Origin: Actinomycetes bacterium
GTDB taxonomy: Bacteria > Actinomycetota > Actinomycetes > Actinomycetales > Actinomycetaceae
Direction: 5' to 3'
Length of the DNA stretch: 25,536 bases
Assembly (NCBI GenBank): GCA_023426345.1
Contig: JAFAAX010000075.1
Location: forward strand, 1-25,536
The position numbers and the translations under genes were made by a program. Each line of letters starts with the position of its first letter. The first letter of the stretch is position 1. The notes below the pieces were generated by a model that had not been told where the DNA came from, ran no database searches, and was given only the letters and a program-made list of their open reading frames with translations. Of this stretch, positions 6,736-14,951 are shown one piece after another.

Positions 6736-8324
6736 GACGGACCTTCGCCGGCGCGTGGCCGCTCCTGCGGTCGTCCTGGCGGCACAGCCGCGCCACGGTA
6801 CTGGCCTGGGCGTCGATCGGCGTGCTGTTCTCGCTGCTCGGCGTCGGCTGCTACGACCTCCTGTTCCCGGACCCCTCCGACGTCGCCTCGATGGAGACGG
6901 CGGTCGTCGCGAACCCGGCGATCAGCCTCGTGATGGGGCCCGCCGCGGATCTGTCGACGCGTGACGGGTTCGGGGCGTGGCTCAACGTCGGACTGGGGGC
7001 GTTCTTCCTGGCCATCGGGATGGCGATGCTGGTCGTGCGCTCCTCGCGCGGGCAGGAGGACGACGGCCAGGCCGAGCTGTTCGCCTCCGGCGTCCTGGGG
7101 CGCGGCGCGCGGCTGGCGGCGGCCGCAGCCCTGGGGATCGGCGGGTCGCTGGTCGCCGGGCTGCTGTCTGCCGTGGTGGCCGTCCTCTGCGGGGGGACGT
7201 GGGGCACCCAGTTGCTCGTCGGCGCCATCCTGTGTGTGACGGGGTGGATGGGGACCGGGATCGCGGCGGTCGCCGCGCAGCTGGGCTCCGACAAGCACAC
7301 GGCGGACACCCTCGCGGTCGGCGCCCTGGGCGTGCTCTACGTGCTCCGCGGATTCTGCTACGCGCTGGACCTGCCCGAGTGGACGATCTGGGCGAACCCG
7401 ATGGGGTGGATGGCGCAGGCGAATCCGGTGGGGGACGAACGATGGTGGCCCCTGCTGCCCGGGGTCGCCCTGGCCGTCGTGCTGTTGACGGTGGCCGTGG
7501 TGCTCCAGGGGCGTCGGGACTTCGCGGCCGGCGCGCTCACCCCGGCTCCGGGGCCCGGGCGCGGACGCGTCCGGTCGGTGGGCGCCCTCACGTGGCGGCT
7601 CAACCGGTCGAACGTGCTGACGTGGGTCCTCGTCTTCGTCGTCTTCGGCGTCATGTTCGGCTACTTCATGTCCGACTCCGAGGACACTCTGGCCACGAAC
7701 CCCGCCATCCAGGAGCTCCTCCAGGCCGGCGGGGCCGCCCAGTCGGACCTCACGACGCAGATGCTGGTGACGGTCCTCACCGTCCTGGGCGTTCTCGCCG
7801 CCGTCCCCGCGGCGCAGGGCCTGTTCAAGCTGCGCTCGGAGGAGACGGCCGACCGTGTCGAGCCCGTCCTGGCCACTGGGGTGTCGCGCACGCGGCTGTT
7901 CGGATCGACCGTGGGCCTGGCCCTCGCGGCCACCACGGTCGAGCTGGCGCTCGCCGGACTGCTGGTCGGTGTCATCGCCCGCGCCGGCGGCGTCGACCTG
8001 TCGCTGGGCGACGTCCTGGCCCAGACGGCGGCCACCCTGCCGGCGGTGTGGACGTTCCTGGCGATCGCGGCGGCGTTCGCCGGCCTCTGGCCGCGGGGCC
8101 GGGCGCTCACGTGGGTGGCGATCATGGCGTCGTTCCTGCTGACGATCCTGGGACCGATGATGCAGCTGTCCGACGCCGTCCTGTCGATCAGCCCGTTCCA
8201 CCACGTGCCCGCCGTCGCCGATGCCGACCCATCGTGGACCGGCCTGGTGGTCGTCGGTGCGATCGACGTCGTCCTGCTGGTCGTCGGGTTCCTCAGCTTC
8301 CGCCGCCGCGACGTCAACGCGTGA
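6732..8324 (+). CDS. ABC exporter permease, polyketide-antibiotic exporter type (TnrB3/COG3559-like)
   Basis: The 530-residue membrane protein has about twelve hydrophobic helices in two similar halves, the layout of the TnrB3-type permeases that pair with a DrrA-like ATPase. Each half has a long loop after its first helix (MGPAADLSTRDGFGAW; SDSEDTLATNPAIQE) and a conserved ELFASGVLGR / RVEPVLATGVSRTRLFG element. Its ATG overlaps the ATPase stop as ATGA, showing translational coupling. The family is named for export of polyketide ionophores, but many members export unknown compounds. If the upstream frameshift is real, this permease has no local functional ATPase. Confidence 0.85.
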   Translation: MRRTFAGAWPLLRSSWRHSRATVLAWASIGVLFSLLGVGCYDLLFPDPSDVASMETAVVANPAISLVMGPAADLSTRDGFGAWLNVGLGAFFLAIGMAMLVVRSSRGQEDDGQAELFASGVLGRGARLAAAAALGIGGSLVAGLLSAVVAVLCGGTWGTQLLVGAILCVTGWMGTGIAAVAAQLGSDKHTADTLAVGALGVLYVLRGFCYALDLPEWTIWANPMGWMAQANPVGDERWWPLLPGVALAVVLLTVAVVLQGRRDFAAGALTPAPGPGRGRVRSVGALTWRLNRSNVLTWVLVFVVFGVMFGYFMSDSEDTLATNPAIQELLQAGGAAQSDLTTQMLVTVLTVLGVLAAVPAAQGLFKLRSEETADRVEPVLATGVSRTRLFGSTVGLALAATTVELALAGLLVGVIARAGGVDLSLGDVLAQTAATLPAVWTFLAIAAAFAGLWPRGRALTWVAIMASFLLTILGPMMQLSDAVLSISPFHHVPAVADADPSWTGLVVVGAIDVVLLVVGFLSFRRRDVNA

Positions 8325-8576
8325 GCCCTTCGCGCCGGGTCTGTTCGGTCTTTCGCGCAGGGCCCGGTCGCTTCTTCTGATGGAGGGATCAGGTCCGGTG
8401 AGAGGGGACGGCCACGCAGACACGGCCGGGGACGCCGGCGGGAATCCGGATGACACAGCCGGGCTCCAGACGGACCGGTGCCCGACCCCCTGCCTGGTAC
8501 CAGCCGCTGCCCGCGCCGTGTCGCCAGCGCTGTGTCGTCAGCGCTGTGTCATCGGCGCGGTGTCGCTGGGGCCCTG
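8325..8576. repeat. Intergenic region with a 14-bp tandem repeat
   Basis: No gene is supported between the permease and the convergent HNH gene. Five 14-base units lie end to end at 8513-8582, of the form GCGCTGTGTCGTCA with drift in the outer copies (for example GCGCCGTGTCGCCA and GCGCGGTGTCGCTG). The last unit runs into the stop codon of the HNH gene (8577-8579). Repeat number may vary between strains. Confidence 0.6.
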
Positions 8577-10565
8577 TCACCCGGTGAGGTCGAAGAGCGC
8601 GGGGCCAGGCCGAGAGTCCCCAGTTCTGGGCGCGCTTCTCCCGTGGGTTCGGGTTGCGGGCGCGCTTCTCCCGTCGGCCTCCGGTCCGACGTCGGCGATG
8701 CCGGCCGGTCCGGGGGCGCTCCAGCCGCCGTCGGCCCGGGTTCCGGGGGCGCTCCAGCCGCCGTCGGTTCGGGTTCTGGGCGCACTCGTCCCGTCGGCCT
8801 CCGGTCCGACATCGCATGCGGGCAGGTCCGCGCCGCCGAGCGTCGTGCGACGCCGGACCTGATCGAACAAGGCGTGGGCGGACTGCTGGCCGCGGATCCA
8901 GGTCCGCTCGGGATCCGCCTGAGGCGGAGGCCTGAACCACGGTACTCCCTGCCTCATCTCGACTTCCCATCCCAACGCCTCGAGGTCGCGGTGATGCCGG
9001 AAGCACAGGGACACGCCGTTGTCCACGCGCGTGGCCCCGCCCTTCGACCACTCCTGGACATGATGGATCTCCACCCACGTCGCTGGCACGTCGCAGGCGG
9101 GCCACGCGCATCCACCGTCCCTCAGGGCGATCGCCTCGCGCTGGTCGGCGGTGAAGATCCGTCCGAGGCTCGTCATCGACACCGGCGCGCCCTTCCGTGT
9201 GGTGAGGACCTGGTGGATCGTGCCGGCGCATCCCGCATGACGCGCCGCTCCCGCGTCCACCGCGCTGGTGGCCTCGCCGTGCGTGCCCTGCAGGAACGCC
9301 CACCCGTCCGGGTCCTCGACCTGATCGACGCAGGCGGTGATGACCAGCGTCGGGTTCGCCCCCTGCAGCCGCGGCATGTCCGGCACCGTCGCGGCGATCG
9401 ACAGCACGGCGTCCAGCGCGTCATGGAACCGCTGACCCGCACTCCGGTGGTCCTTCACCTCCGCGATCCGCCCCTGCTCATCCACGGGCAGGGTTCTGCC
9501 CGATGTCCCCACCGGAAGTCCGCCTGGGCCCACGCGCGCCCTCCCGCCAGCGCCCGTGTGACCAGTGTCCGTACCGCCGGGGCCAGTGTCCGCGCCGGCA
9601 GAGGAGCCACCTTCCATGACGCCGGCGACCGCACTGCCGCCGTGGTCCGCAGGGCGCTTCGGGTTCAACACGGCGTCTCTCAGGAGCATCACCTGCGCGG
9701 CCGTCTCCGGCAGGAGGATCCCATCAAGCTTCCATAGTCCGTCCCCGCGTCGCGTCAACGAGACGAAGCGCTGGGCCTCGCGCTGCTCCCGCTCGACGCG
9801 GCGCCGCTCGCCCTCCGACTGGCTGCGAGCAGCCAGCGCCCGTCCGAGGGCCTTCACGTGGGCATGAGCCAGGCGCCGCACCTGCTCGAATGTCCCGGGC
9901 CGGGCCGAGGCTCCCGCCGTGCGAGCGGCCTCCAGCATCCGCGCTGCGATCTCCCGGCCCGATGCGTCCATGCCGAGCACCCCGCCGCGTTCCGACACCG
10001 CCCTCGTCCCCATCGCCACCGCCGCGAGTTCGAGTTCGACGTCCGCCACCCGAGCGCGCATCCACGCCCGCTCGTCCGCACCGCCTCGCTCGAGCAGGGG
10101 AGCGAGCGGGCCCGTGATCGCGGCGCTCATCTCGGCGCTCATCAGTCCCGCGGACACCGCCGCCCGCAGCGCGGGGAACGCCACCGGCGTGGCCTCCCCC
10201 GTGAAGGACCGGCCCGCCTGCAAGGGGGCGGACTGGCGCAGCCTCCGGCGCGCCTCCTGGGGAGAGGCCCCCGTGACCCGCTCCAACAGCTCACTGGCGT
10301 CCTTCGCGCCGTGCCTGCGGGCCAGGCCCGCATCCCCCAACTCTCTGCGCGACCTGTCCGCCATCTCCCCTGCCGCGAACGCCCGTCCCGCATCCAGGAT
10401 CCGGCCCAGCTCCTCCATGGATCGCGTGTCCTCGACCAGGGCGCCATCCCCGAGGCCCGCCAGCCGGTTGGCATCGGCGAGCCAGGCCACCCATGCGCGC
10501 GCCGCCTCCTCCTGGAGCCCCTTTTCCGGGGCCTCCAGGCTCTCACGCACGTCCGTGGCTGACAT
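8577..10565 (-). CDS. DUF222/13E12-type HNH endonuclease-signature protein
   Basis: The 662-residue protein has the DUF222 helical region in its first ~400 residues and an HNH nuclease fold in its C-terminal third: DGGCAWPACDVPATW, then EIHHVQEWSKGGATRVDNGV and LCFRHHRDLE. The two HNH motif histidines, the asparagine and the Cys pair are present. Such genes are multicopy in actinobacteria and their job is unclear; nicking activity is inferred from the fold. ATG 10565 (MSATDVRE) is preferred over 10619 because it begins the conserved region. The last ~75 codons (8628-8820) consist of 30- and 33-bp near-repeats encoding units like RADGGWSAPGT, an unusual tail. The region around residues 320-350 is also Gly-rich. 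Confidence 0.85.
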   Translation of the reverse strand: MSATDVRESLEAPEKGLQEEAARAWVAWLADANRLAGLGDGALVEDTRSMEELGRILDAGRAFAAGEMADRSRRELGDAGLARRHGAKDASELLERVTGASPQEARRRLRQSAPLQAGRSFTGEATPVAFPALRAAVSAGLMSAEMSAAITGPLAPLLERGGADERAWMRARVADVELELAAVAMGTRAVSERGGVLGMDASGREIAARMLEAARTAGASARPGTFEQVRRLAHAHVKALGRALAARSQSEGERRRVEREQREAQRFVSLTRRGDGLWKLDGILLPETAAQVMLLRDAVLNPKRPADHGGSAVAGVMEGGSSAGADTGPGGTDTGHTGAGGRARVGPGGLPVGTSGRTLPVDEQGRIAEVKDHRSAGQRFHDALDAVLSIAATVPDMPRLQGANPTLVITACVDQVEDPDGWAFLQGTHGEATSAVDAGAARHAGCAGTIHQVLTTRKGAPVSMTSLGRIFTADQREAIALRDGGCAWPACDVPATWVEIHHVQEWSKGGATRVDNGVSLCFRHHRDLEALGWEVEMRQGVPWFRPPPQADPERTWIRGQQSAHALFDQVRRRTTLGGADLPACDVGPEADGTSAPRTRTDGGWSAPGTRADGGWSAPGPAGIADVGPEADGRSAPATRTHGRSAPRTGDSRPGPALFDLTG
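8628..8820 (-). repeat. Minisatellite inside the 3' end of the HNH gene
   Basis: Units start at 8628 and 8658 (30-bp period, GGGCGCGCTTCTCCCGT shared) and at 8712, 8745 and 8778 (33-bp period, GGGGGCGCTCCAGCCGCCG shared by the first two). All periods are multiples of three, so the reading frame stays open and length changes would only change the number of peptide units. Confidence 0.75.
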
Positions 10566-10838
10566 GGAACAAGCGTACGAACCCCCATATGCATCTGGAG
10601 CTCTGGATCCTCGCCTCACGGCTCCCGTCAGGTCACGGAATGGTCACAATCCAGAGGCGCTTCCTTTCCTCGCGGGGCCCGGGGCGCGGGAAGGGAGGGC
10701 GCTCGCGGTGGGCGTGCTCGGACTGGGTGCGCGGGGCCGTCCTCGTCGATCGCGATGAGATTGACGAGGGCGCCCCTCCCTCCACCTGGCGTTCCGGGAG
10801 GGGGCGTCACCAAGGGACGGATCTCGCGGCCGCGGGTG
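10566..10838. repeat. Intergenic region with facing TGACGAGG hairpin repeats
   Basis: No gene is supported. Two copies of the dispersed repeat face each other: GGGGCCGTCCTCGTCGATC (about 10734-10752, reverse) and GATTGACGAGGGCGCCCC (about 10759-10776, forward). The forward copy forms a hairpin of CGCCCCTCCC with GGGAGGGGGCG (about 10797-10807). The block lies just beyond the 3' end of the truncated CrtC-like gene. Confidence 0.55.
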
Positions 10839-11258
10839 TCAGCGGTTCGCGTCCGCGAAGGGCACGGCGCCCGGGAACATGTACTCGTAGATGAGCTCGC
10901 CGGAGCGCTCGATGACGGTGTCGGCGGTCAGCGTGTAGTCGACCGTCTTCCCGCCGTTCTCGAAGTGGAAGGTCTGGACCTTCGGGTAGGTCTTGCCCGA
11001 CACCTCGTCGACGTAGGCCTCGGGGGCGTCCCAGGTGACGCCCTTGTGGGACTCGAAGACCAGGTTGCCGTCCTTGTCCTGGATGAAGCACAGCGGGAAG
11101 CGGTCGGACTCGAAGGGGGCGGTGGCCGTCATGTCGAAGACCAGCATCGAGTAGTCGTCGTAGCTCTGGCGCGCCCAGGTCCAGTTGTTCCACAGCAGGA
11201 AGAACGCGATGTTGCCCCACTGGTGGTCGTGGTAGCCCCATCCCTTGACCTCGGGCTC
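10839..11258 (-). pseudogene. 5'-truncated CrtC/kievitone-hydratase-like lipocalin protein
   Basis: The last 139 codons of a gene are intact, ending with TGA at 10841-10839. They contain GWGYHDHQWGN, followed by LLWNNWTWARQSYDDYSM and a beta-rich tail ending VPFADANR. The GYHDHxWGN signature and the run of tryptophans are typical of the lipocalin-like C-terminal domain of CrtC (hydroxyneurosporene synthase) and kievitone-hydratase relatives, which hydrate double bonds or bind hydrophobic substrates. The first half is missing: at about 11258 the sequence switches to a fragment of another gene on the opposite strand. The open frame continues to 11672 only as antisense of that fragment. It therefore looks like the stump of a deletion. 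Confidence 0.65.
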
Positions 11259-11516
11259 GGCGTGCCCGTCGTGCCGGAGCCGGGCTTCTCGGTCAGTCTG
11301 TCGGGTGTCACTGAGCTCAAGAGCGACGGCCTGTGCCTGCACCTGGGGGCGATCCACGAGTTCCGTCCGGCCGAGGACGGTTTCGACATGAAGTCGACAT
11401 TCTTCGCGCCGGCGAACGCGCCGAAGGCCCTGAGCGCAGGTCACCCGATCCACTTCGCGATCGAGATCTCCAACATGTTCCAGGACGGGTACGACCTCAT
11501 TCACGCCGGGGACTGA
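11259..11516 (+). pseudogene. C-terminal fragment of a paralogue of the gene at 12798
   Basis: The frame reads GVPVVPEPGFSVSLSG and runs to TGA at 11514-11516. From EPGF on, 61 of 79 residues match residues 186-264 of the intact protein at 12798-13592 by my alignment, with identical blocks HLGAIHEF, MKSTFFAPANAP, GHPIHFAIEI and NMFQDGYD. The N-terminal ~180 residues are absent, with no start codon or ribosome binding site at the junction. It is best read as the surviving 3' end of a second copy, left by a deletion that also removed the 5' half of the divergent CrtC-like gene. Confidence 0.8.
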
Positions 11517-12004
11517 CGGCTTTCCCCCTCCCCGGAGGTTTGCCCATCGACGAGGACCACGGTCGCCGAGGGCGGGCATGTGGCGGGCTCGTTGGGCGCG
11601 GGCGGGCGCGGGTGGGCTTGAGTCCGGCAGGCCCGCACGGACCGCCGGCTCCGCGCCGCTCGCGCCCCCCATGGCCGCTCCGTGCCCTCACTCGAGCCGG
11701 CGCCGACGGCAAGCCGATCGCCGAGCAGGGACAGATGGTCGACGAATACCCTGACGGCGGGAATCCGGATCCGGGCGTCCACGTGCGGGCCGATCGCGCA
11801 GCGCGAACAGGTCTCCGTCAGCTGTGAGGTGTTGACGTCGAAAAGCGGGCGGGATCGGACAGGACAAGATCTCGTTACACAGGCGACGGAGCGCGACAGG
11901 CGCGCTGGAGGGGGACGACAGGACGGCCCCGCGTCTCGCGGGGCGCCCCTCCCGGACCGGCAACCCCGGGAGGGGGATGCCCCGCGCCAGCGGGGCCGCC
12001 CTCG
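11517..12004. other. Gene-poor stretch with possible LysR remnant and repeats
   Basis: No complete gene is supported. CGGAGGTTTGCCCATCGACG at 11535-11554 matches motifs at about 18641 and 18698. On the minus strand at about 11725-11785 the frame reads HVDARIRIPAVRVFVDHL, which resembles the C-terminus of LysR-type regulators, and an adjacent frame just upstream reads GDLFALRD. Together they could be a frameshifted LysR tail, but this is weak. From 11935 to 12004 lie GC hairpins, including CCCCTCCC paired with GGGAGGGG and GCCCCGC paired with GCGGGGC, next to the TetR stop codon. Confidence 0.35.
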
Positions 12005-12010
12005 TCACTG
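11975..12010 (-). repeat. TGACGAGG hairpin repeat at a TetR stop codon
   Basis: On the minus strand it reads CAGTGACGAGGGCGG then GCCCCGC-TGGC-GCGGGGC. The TGA is the stop codon of the TetR gene that ends at 12005, the same arrangement as at 3157 and 20244. Confidence 0.65.
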
Positions 12011-12622
12011 GCGGGAGCGGTCCCCGGTCAGGCAGTCCTGGATGACGGGGGCGAGCTCGTCGGCCAGGTCGTCCACGGGCCTGTCGGCGAGGGCGGGGAC
12101 CTTGCCGATGTATCGGAACGCGGCGATGCCGAACAGATGGCTGATCGCGGTGACGAAACCCTGGGCGCCGCCGTGGAGCGCGTCGGCGTGCTCGTCGAAG
12201 AGGTCGGGCATGTGCAGGCCCACCAGCGCGTCCATGACGGGTCGGGAGGTGATCGCCGACTTGGACAGCGCCGCCATCGGGAGCGACATCGCGGGGTCCT
12301 CCCACAGGTGCAGGTAGGCGCTCGCCAGGCGCCGGCCGGCGTCGTCCGGGTCGCCGTCCAGGGCATCGCCCAGCCGGGATCTGATGGTGGTGCGGTCCAG
12401 CACGGTGGCGGCGAACAAGGCGTCCTTGTGGCCGAAGAAATGGCGAACCAGGGCGGGATCGACACCCGCGGCTGCGGCGATCGCGCGCATGGACGTGCCC
12501 TCGTACCCATGGTCGGCGAACAGGCTGAGCGCGGCGTCGAGGATGTCGTCGCGGGTCTGGTTGGCGCCCGGGCGGCGGCCGACGGGATGGCGCTCAGGGG
12601 CGGGACCGGTGCTGTCACTCAT
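12005..12622 (-). CDS. TetR/AcrR-family regulator, likely repressor of the thiolase operon
   Basis: The 205-residue protein has a TetR_N helix-turn-helix at about residues 20-70 (ILDAALSLFADHGYEGTSMRAIAAAAGVD, ALVRHFFGHKDALF) and a helical ligand-binding half ending in FRYIGKVPALADRPVDDL, similar to the regulators at 3930 and 25077. ATG 12622 is chosen because a TACCCT box lies six bases upstream with no Shine-Dalgarno sequence, fitting leaderless translation; the longer frame to 12646 would start inside that promoter. It is transcribed away from the operon that starts at 12798, and a palindrome lies in the operon promoter, so it probably controls the operon and itself. The ligand may be a pathway product. 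Confidence 0.88.
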   Translation of the reverse strand: MSDSTGPAPERHPVGRRPGANQTRDDILDAALSLFADHGYEGTSMRAIAAAAGVDPALVRHFFGHKDALFAATVLDRTTIRSRLGDALDGDPDDAGRRLASAYLHLWEDPAMSLPMAALSKSAITSRPVMDALVGLHMPDLFDEHADALHGGAQGFVTAISHLFGIAAFRYIGKVPALADRPVDDLADELAPVIQDCLTGDRSRQ

Positions 12623-12640
12623 GGTGGCAGGGTATCCCGG

Positions 12641-12670
12641 TTGCACAATTCCTCATATGGGGAGTTTAAT
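12641..12670 (+). promoter_or_regulatory. Promoter and operator of the thiolase operon
   Basis: TTGCAC (12641-12646) and TTTAAT (12665-12670) are separated by 18 bases. The imperfect palindrome CCTCATATGGGG (12651-12662, CCnCATATGnGG) lies between them, where a TetR protein would block transcription. The start point would be near 12677, leaving a leader of about 120 nt before ATG 12798. Confidence 0.55.
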
Positions 12671-12797
12671 GGTGGGTGTCACCGGCGTGGGTGAACAGCC
12701 GGTGAGTGGTGTGAGCGGAGGACCTCGCCGCGCGGGTCATGGAGTGGCGGGGCTGCCGCAGGACATGAACAGGGACGATGGAGTGGAGGAACGGACG

Positions 12798-13592
12798 ATG
12801 TCCGAGCTGAGCATTGATGTGACGATCGACGGCGTGCCTTACACGCGGAAGCAGTTGGCGCGCTACGAGTACGAGAGGGCCCTGCACGGCCTGCACGAGC
12901 TGCAGGACCTGGGGGTGGAGATCGCGGACGGCGACACGGTGCTGTCCCCGATCGAGATCAACTGGCTGGACCCGGAGGATGCGAACCGCATCTCCTTCCA
13001 GACGCGCGCCGGGATGAGCGACGAGTACACGCTGGAGGTGTTCAAGGACGTCATCGCGGACACGGAGCGCCGGTGGCACGAGTGGTTGTCGGTGCCGATC
13101 GAGGAGCAGGGCTATCAGATCGGCGTCACACGCCTGAGTGTCAAGGGGATGACGGTCCAGGAGATGCAGTCCTCCGGGGCGTTGGGCGCCGGCGGTTCCG
13201 ACGGCAAGCACATCATGCCGGAGCACTACGTCGTCGCGGGCGACATCGCGACGGGGCAGTCGGGCATGAAGGTGTTCGGGATGACGGGTGAGCCGACCCA
13301 TGTCCATGGGACGGGCCAGCAGGAGATTCCCGAGGGCATCCCGGTCGAGCGGGAGCCCGGATTCTCGGTGTGCCTGGCGGGGGAGACCCACCTGGCCGTC
13401 GACGATCTCAACATCCACCTGGGGGCGATCCACGAGTTCAAGCCGACGGCGGACGGGTTCGAGATGAAGTCGACGTTCTTCGCGCCGGCGAACGCGCCCC
13501 GGGCGCTCAGCGAGGGGCACCCGATCCACTTCGCGATCGAGATCGCGAACATGTTCCAGGACGGATACGACAAGATCCACGCCGCGGACTGA
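12798..13592 (+). CDS. Unrecognised 264-residue protein, first gene of the thiolase operon
   Basis: I do not recognise this family. There is no signal peptide or membrane helix, so it is probably cytoplasmic. The N-terminal ~100 residues are mixed helix and strand with a charged segment (RYEYERALHGLHELQDL); the middle has HVHGTGQQE (168-176); the C-terminal third (187-264) holds HLGAIHEF, MKSTFFAPANAP and GHPIHFAIEI and is the part most conserved in the truncated paralogue at 11259-11516. GGAGGA ends 7 nt before ATG 12798. It is first in an operon with thiolase, DUF35, ACP and hydrolase genes, 39 nt before the thiolase. The duplicate once lay beside a CrtC-like gene, so the protein may work with lipocalin-type hydratases. 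Function unknown; catalytic or scaffold roles are both open. Confidence 0.85.
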   Translation: MSELSIDVTIDGVPYTRKQLARYEYERALHGLHELQDLGVEIADGDTVLSPIEINWLDPEDANRISFQTRAGMSDEYTLEVFKDVIADTERRWHEWLSVPIEEQGYQIGVTRLSVKGMTVQEMQSSGALGAGGSDGKHIMPEHYVVAGDIATGQSGMKVFGMTGEPTHVHGTGQQEIPEGIPVEREPGFSVCLAGETHLAVDDLNIHLGAIHEFKPTADGFEMKSTFFAPANAPRALSEGHPIHFAIEIANMFQDGYDKIHAAD

Positions 13593-13631
13593 GCCTGCCC
13601 GGCTGTCGCAGAAGAGAGCGAGGAGAGACCA

Positions 13632-14912
13632 ATGGGGAAATTGAGTCGGGGCGTGTCGATCATCGGAATCGGCTTCACGCCGCTGGGACGCGTCAATGAG
13701 ACGCCTGAGCTCATGGGCTTCACGGAACGCGAGCTGGTCTCGATGGCCGCGATGGAGGCCATGGAGGACGGGAACATCAGCGCCCAGGACATCGACGTCT
13801 TCTACCTGGGGATGAGCGGGCCGAACTTCTCGTCGAAGATCAAGAGCGCGGCCCCGCACTTCAGCGAGTGGCTGGGGATGCAGTACAAGCCGGGGATCTT
13901 CCACGACGAGGGTTGCGGCAGCCAGGCTGCCGGGTTGGCCGACGCCGTGGCGGCGGTGTCGTCGGGGTTGTACGACGTGGCGCTGACAGTGGGGTTGAAC
14001 ATCAACTCGTGCATCGTGCGCGACGCGGGCCTGCCGCTGCACATGCGGAGCGAGCGTTCGCACGACTCGTTGATGGACGCGGTCTACGCCGGGCTGGATT
14101 CCACCTACGAGAAGGTCGGGATGCCGGGCGTGCTGGACGCCATGGCGGTCGCGTACTGCAACAAGTACGGGGTCTCGTTCCACGACATCGACGAGGCCCT
14201 GACCTCCTACATGATCCACCAGCGCGAGCAGGTCCGTCTCAACCCGAAGGCGCTCCTGGTCACGGAGGGCTACGAGGAGGAGGCCAAGCGGTTCGGGTTC
14301 GACGACGTCCATGCCTACCTCACGGACAAGCGGTACAGCCCGATGATGGGATCGGTCATCCGCGGCCGGCACCTGGGAACGAACTGCGACGGCGCGTCCG
14401 CGGCGATCGTGTGCCGGACGGAGGACGCGCACAAGTACGTGTCCAAGCCGGTGGAGGTGGCCGGCATCTCGACGGTGTGCGCCCCGCAGCGCGGTTTCGT
14501 GGAGTACCCGATCCCGCCGCTGGTCAAGGCGTTCGAGGACGCCTACGAGATGGCGGACATCACGGACCCGGCGTCCCAGATCGATCAGATGCAGATCATG
14601 GACGCTCCCCCGACGTCGGTGCTGGTGGGGGCCGAGATCGGCGGATTCATCGAGCCGGGCGAGGCCTGGAGGTACATGAGGGACTGGCGCATCGGCATCG
14701 ACGGGGAGAAGCCGATCAACACCAATGGCGGCCTGTGCCAACACGGCCACGCCCTGGCGCCGTCCTGGATGACGCAGGTGGCGGAGATCGTCGCCCAGAT
14801 GCGCGGCGAGGCCGGCGACCGCCAGCAGAAGGAGGCGCCGAAGACGGGCGTCGTCTACGGCGGCGGCGGCGGATTCAACCTGGGCGTCGGGGTCTTCCGG
14901 GCCGGCTGGTGA
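13632..14912 (+). CDS. SCP2-type thiolase-family enzyme
   Basis: This 426-residue protein has the thiolase fold of the SCP2/archaeal acetyl-CoA acetyltransferase group. The nucleophile is Cys95 in HDEGCGSQAAGL. The C-terminal domain has INTNGGLCQHGHALAPS, with His373 in the expected GH position and an unusual Cys369. The third catalytic Cys of classical thiolases is replaced by VYGGGGGFNLGVG, as in thiolases that pair with DUF35 proteins. It should make or break a C-C bond next to a thioester; PhlC of 2,4-diacetylphloroglucinol synthesis is a relative by type that acts with a DUF35 partner (PhlB). The next gene is such a partner. GAGGAGAGACC precedes the ATG. Confidence 0.88.
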   Translation: MGKLSRGVSIIGIGFTPLGRVNETPELMGFTERELVSMAAMEAMEDGNISAQDIDVFYLGMSGPNFSSKIKSAAPHFSEWLGMQYKPGIFHDEGCGSQAAGLADAVAAVSSGLYDVALTVGLNINSCIVRDAGLPLHMRSERSHDSLMDAVYAGLDSTYEKVGMPGVLDAMAVAYCNKYGVSFHDIDEALTSYMIHQREQVRLNPKALLVTEGYEEEAKRFGFDDVHAYLTDKRYSPMMGSVIRGRHLGTNCDGASAAIVCRTEDAHKYVSKPVEVAGISTVCAPQRGFVEYPIPPLVKAFEDAYEMADITDPASQIDQMQIMDAPPTSVLVGAEIGGFIEPGEAWRYMRDWRIGIDGEKPINTNGGLCQHGHALAPSWMTQVAEIVAQMRGEAGDRQQKEAPKTGVVYGGGGGFNLGVGVFRAGW

Positions 14913-14951
14913 GACAGGGCACTTCGAGAGCGATGTGAAGGGAGAACCGCG

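Noticed and set aside
6507..8456. Minus-strand ORF of 649 codons over the ABC permease
   Set aside because: Antisense of a well-supported membrane protein.
8628..8820. CRISPR-like regular repeats
   Set aside because: Repeat units abut without unique spacers and stay in frame with the HNH gene; it is a minisatellite.
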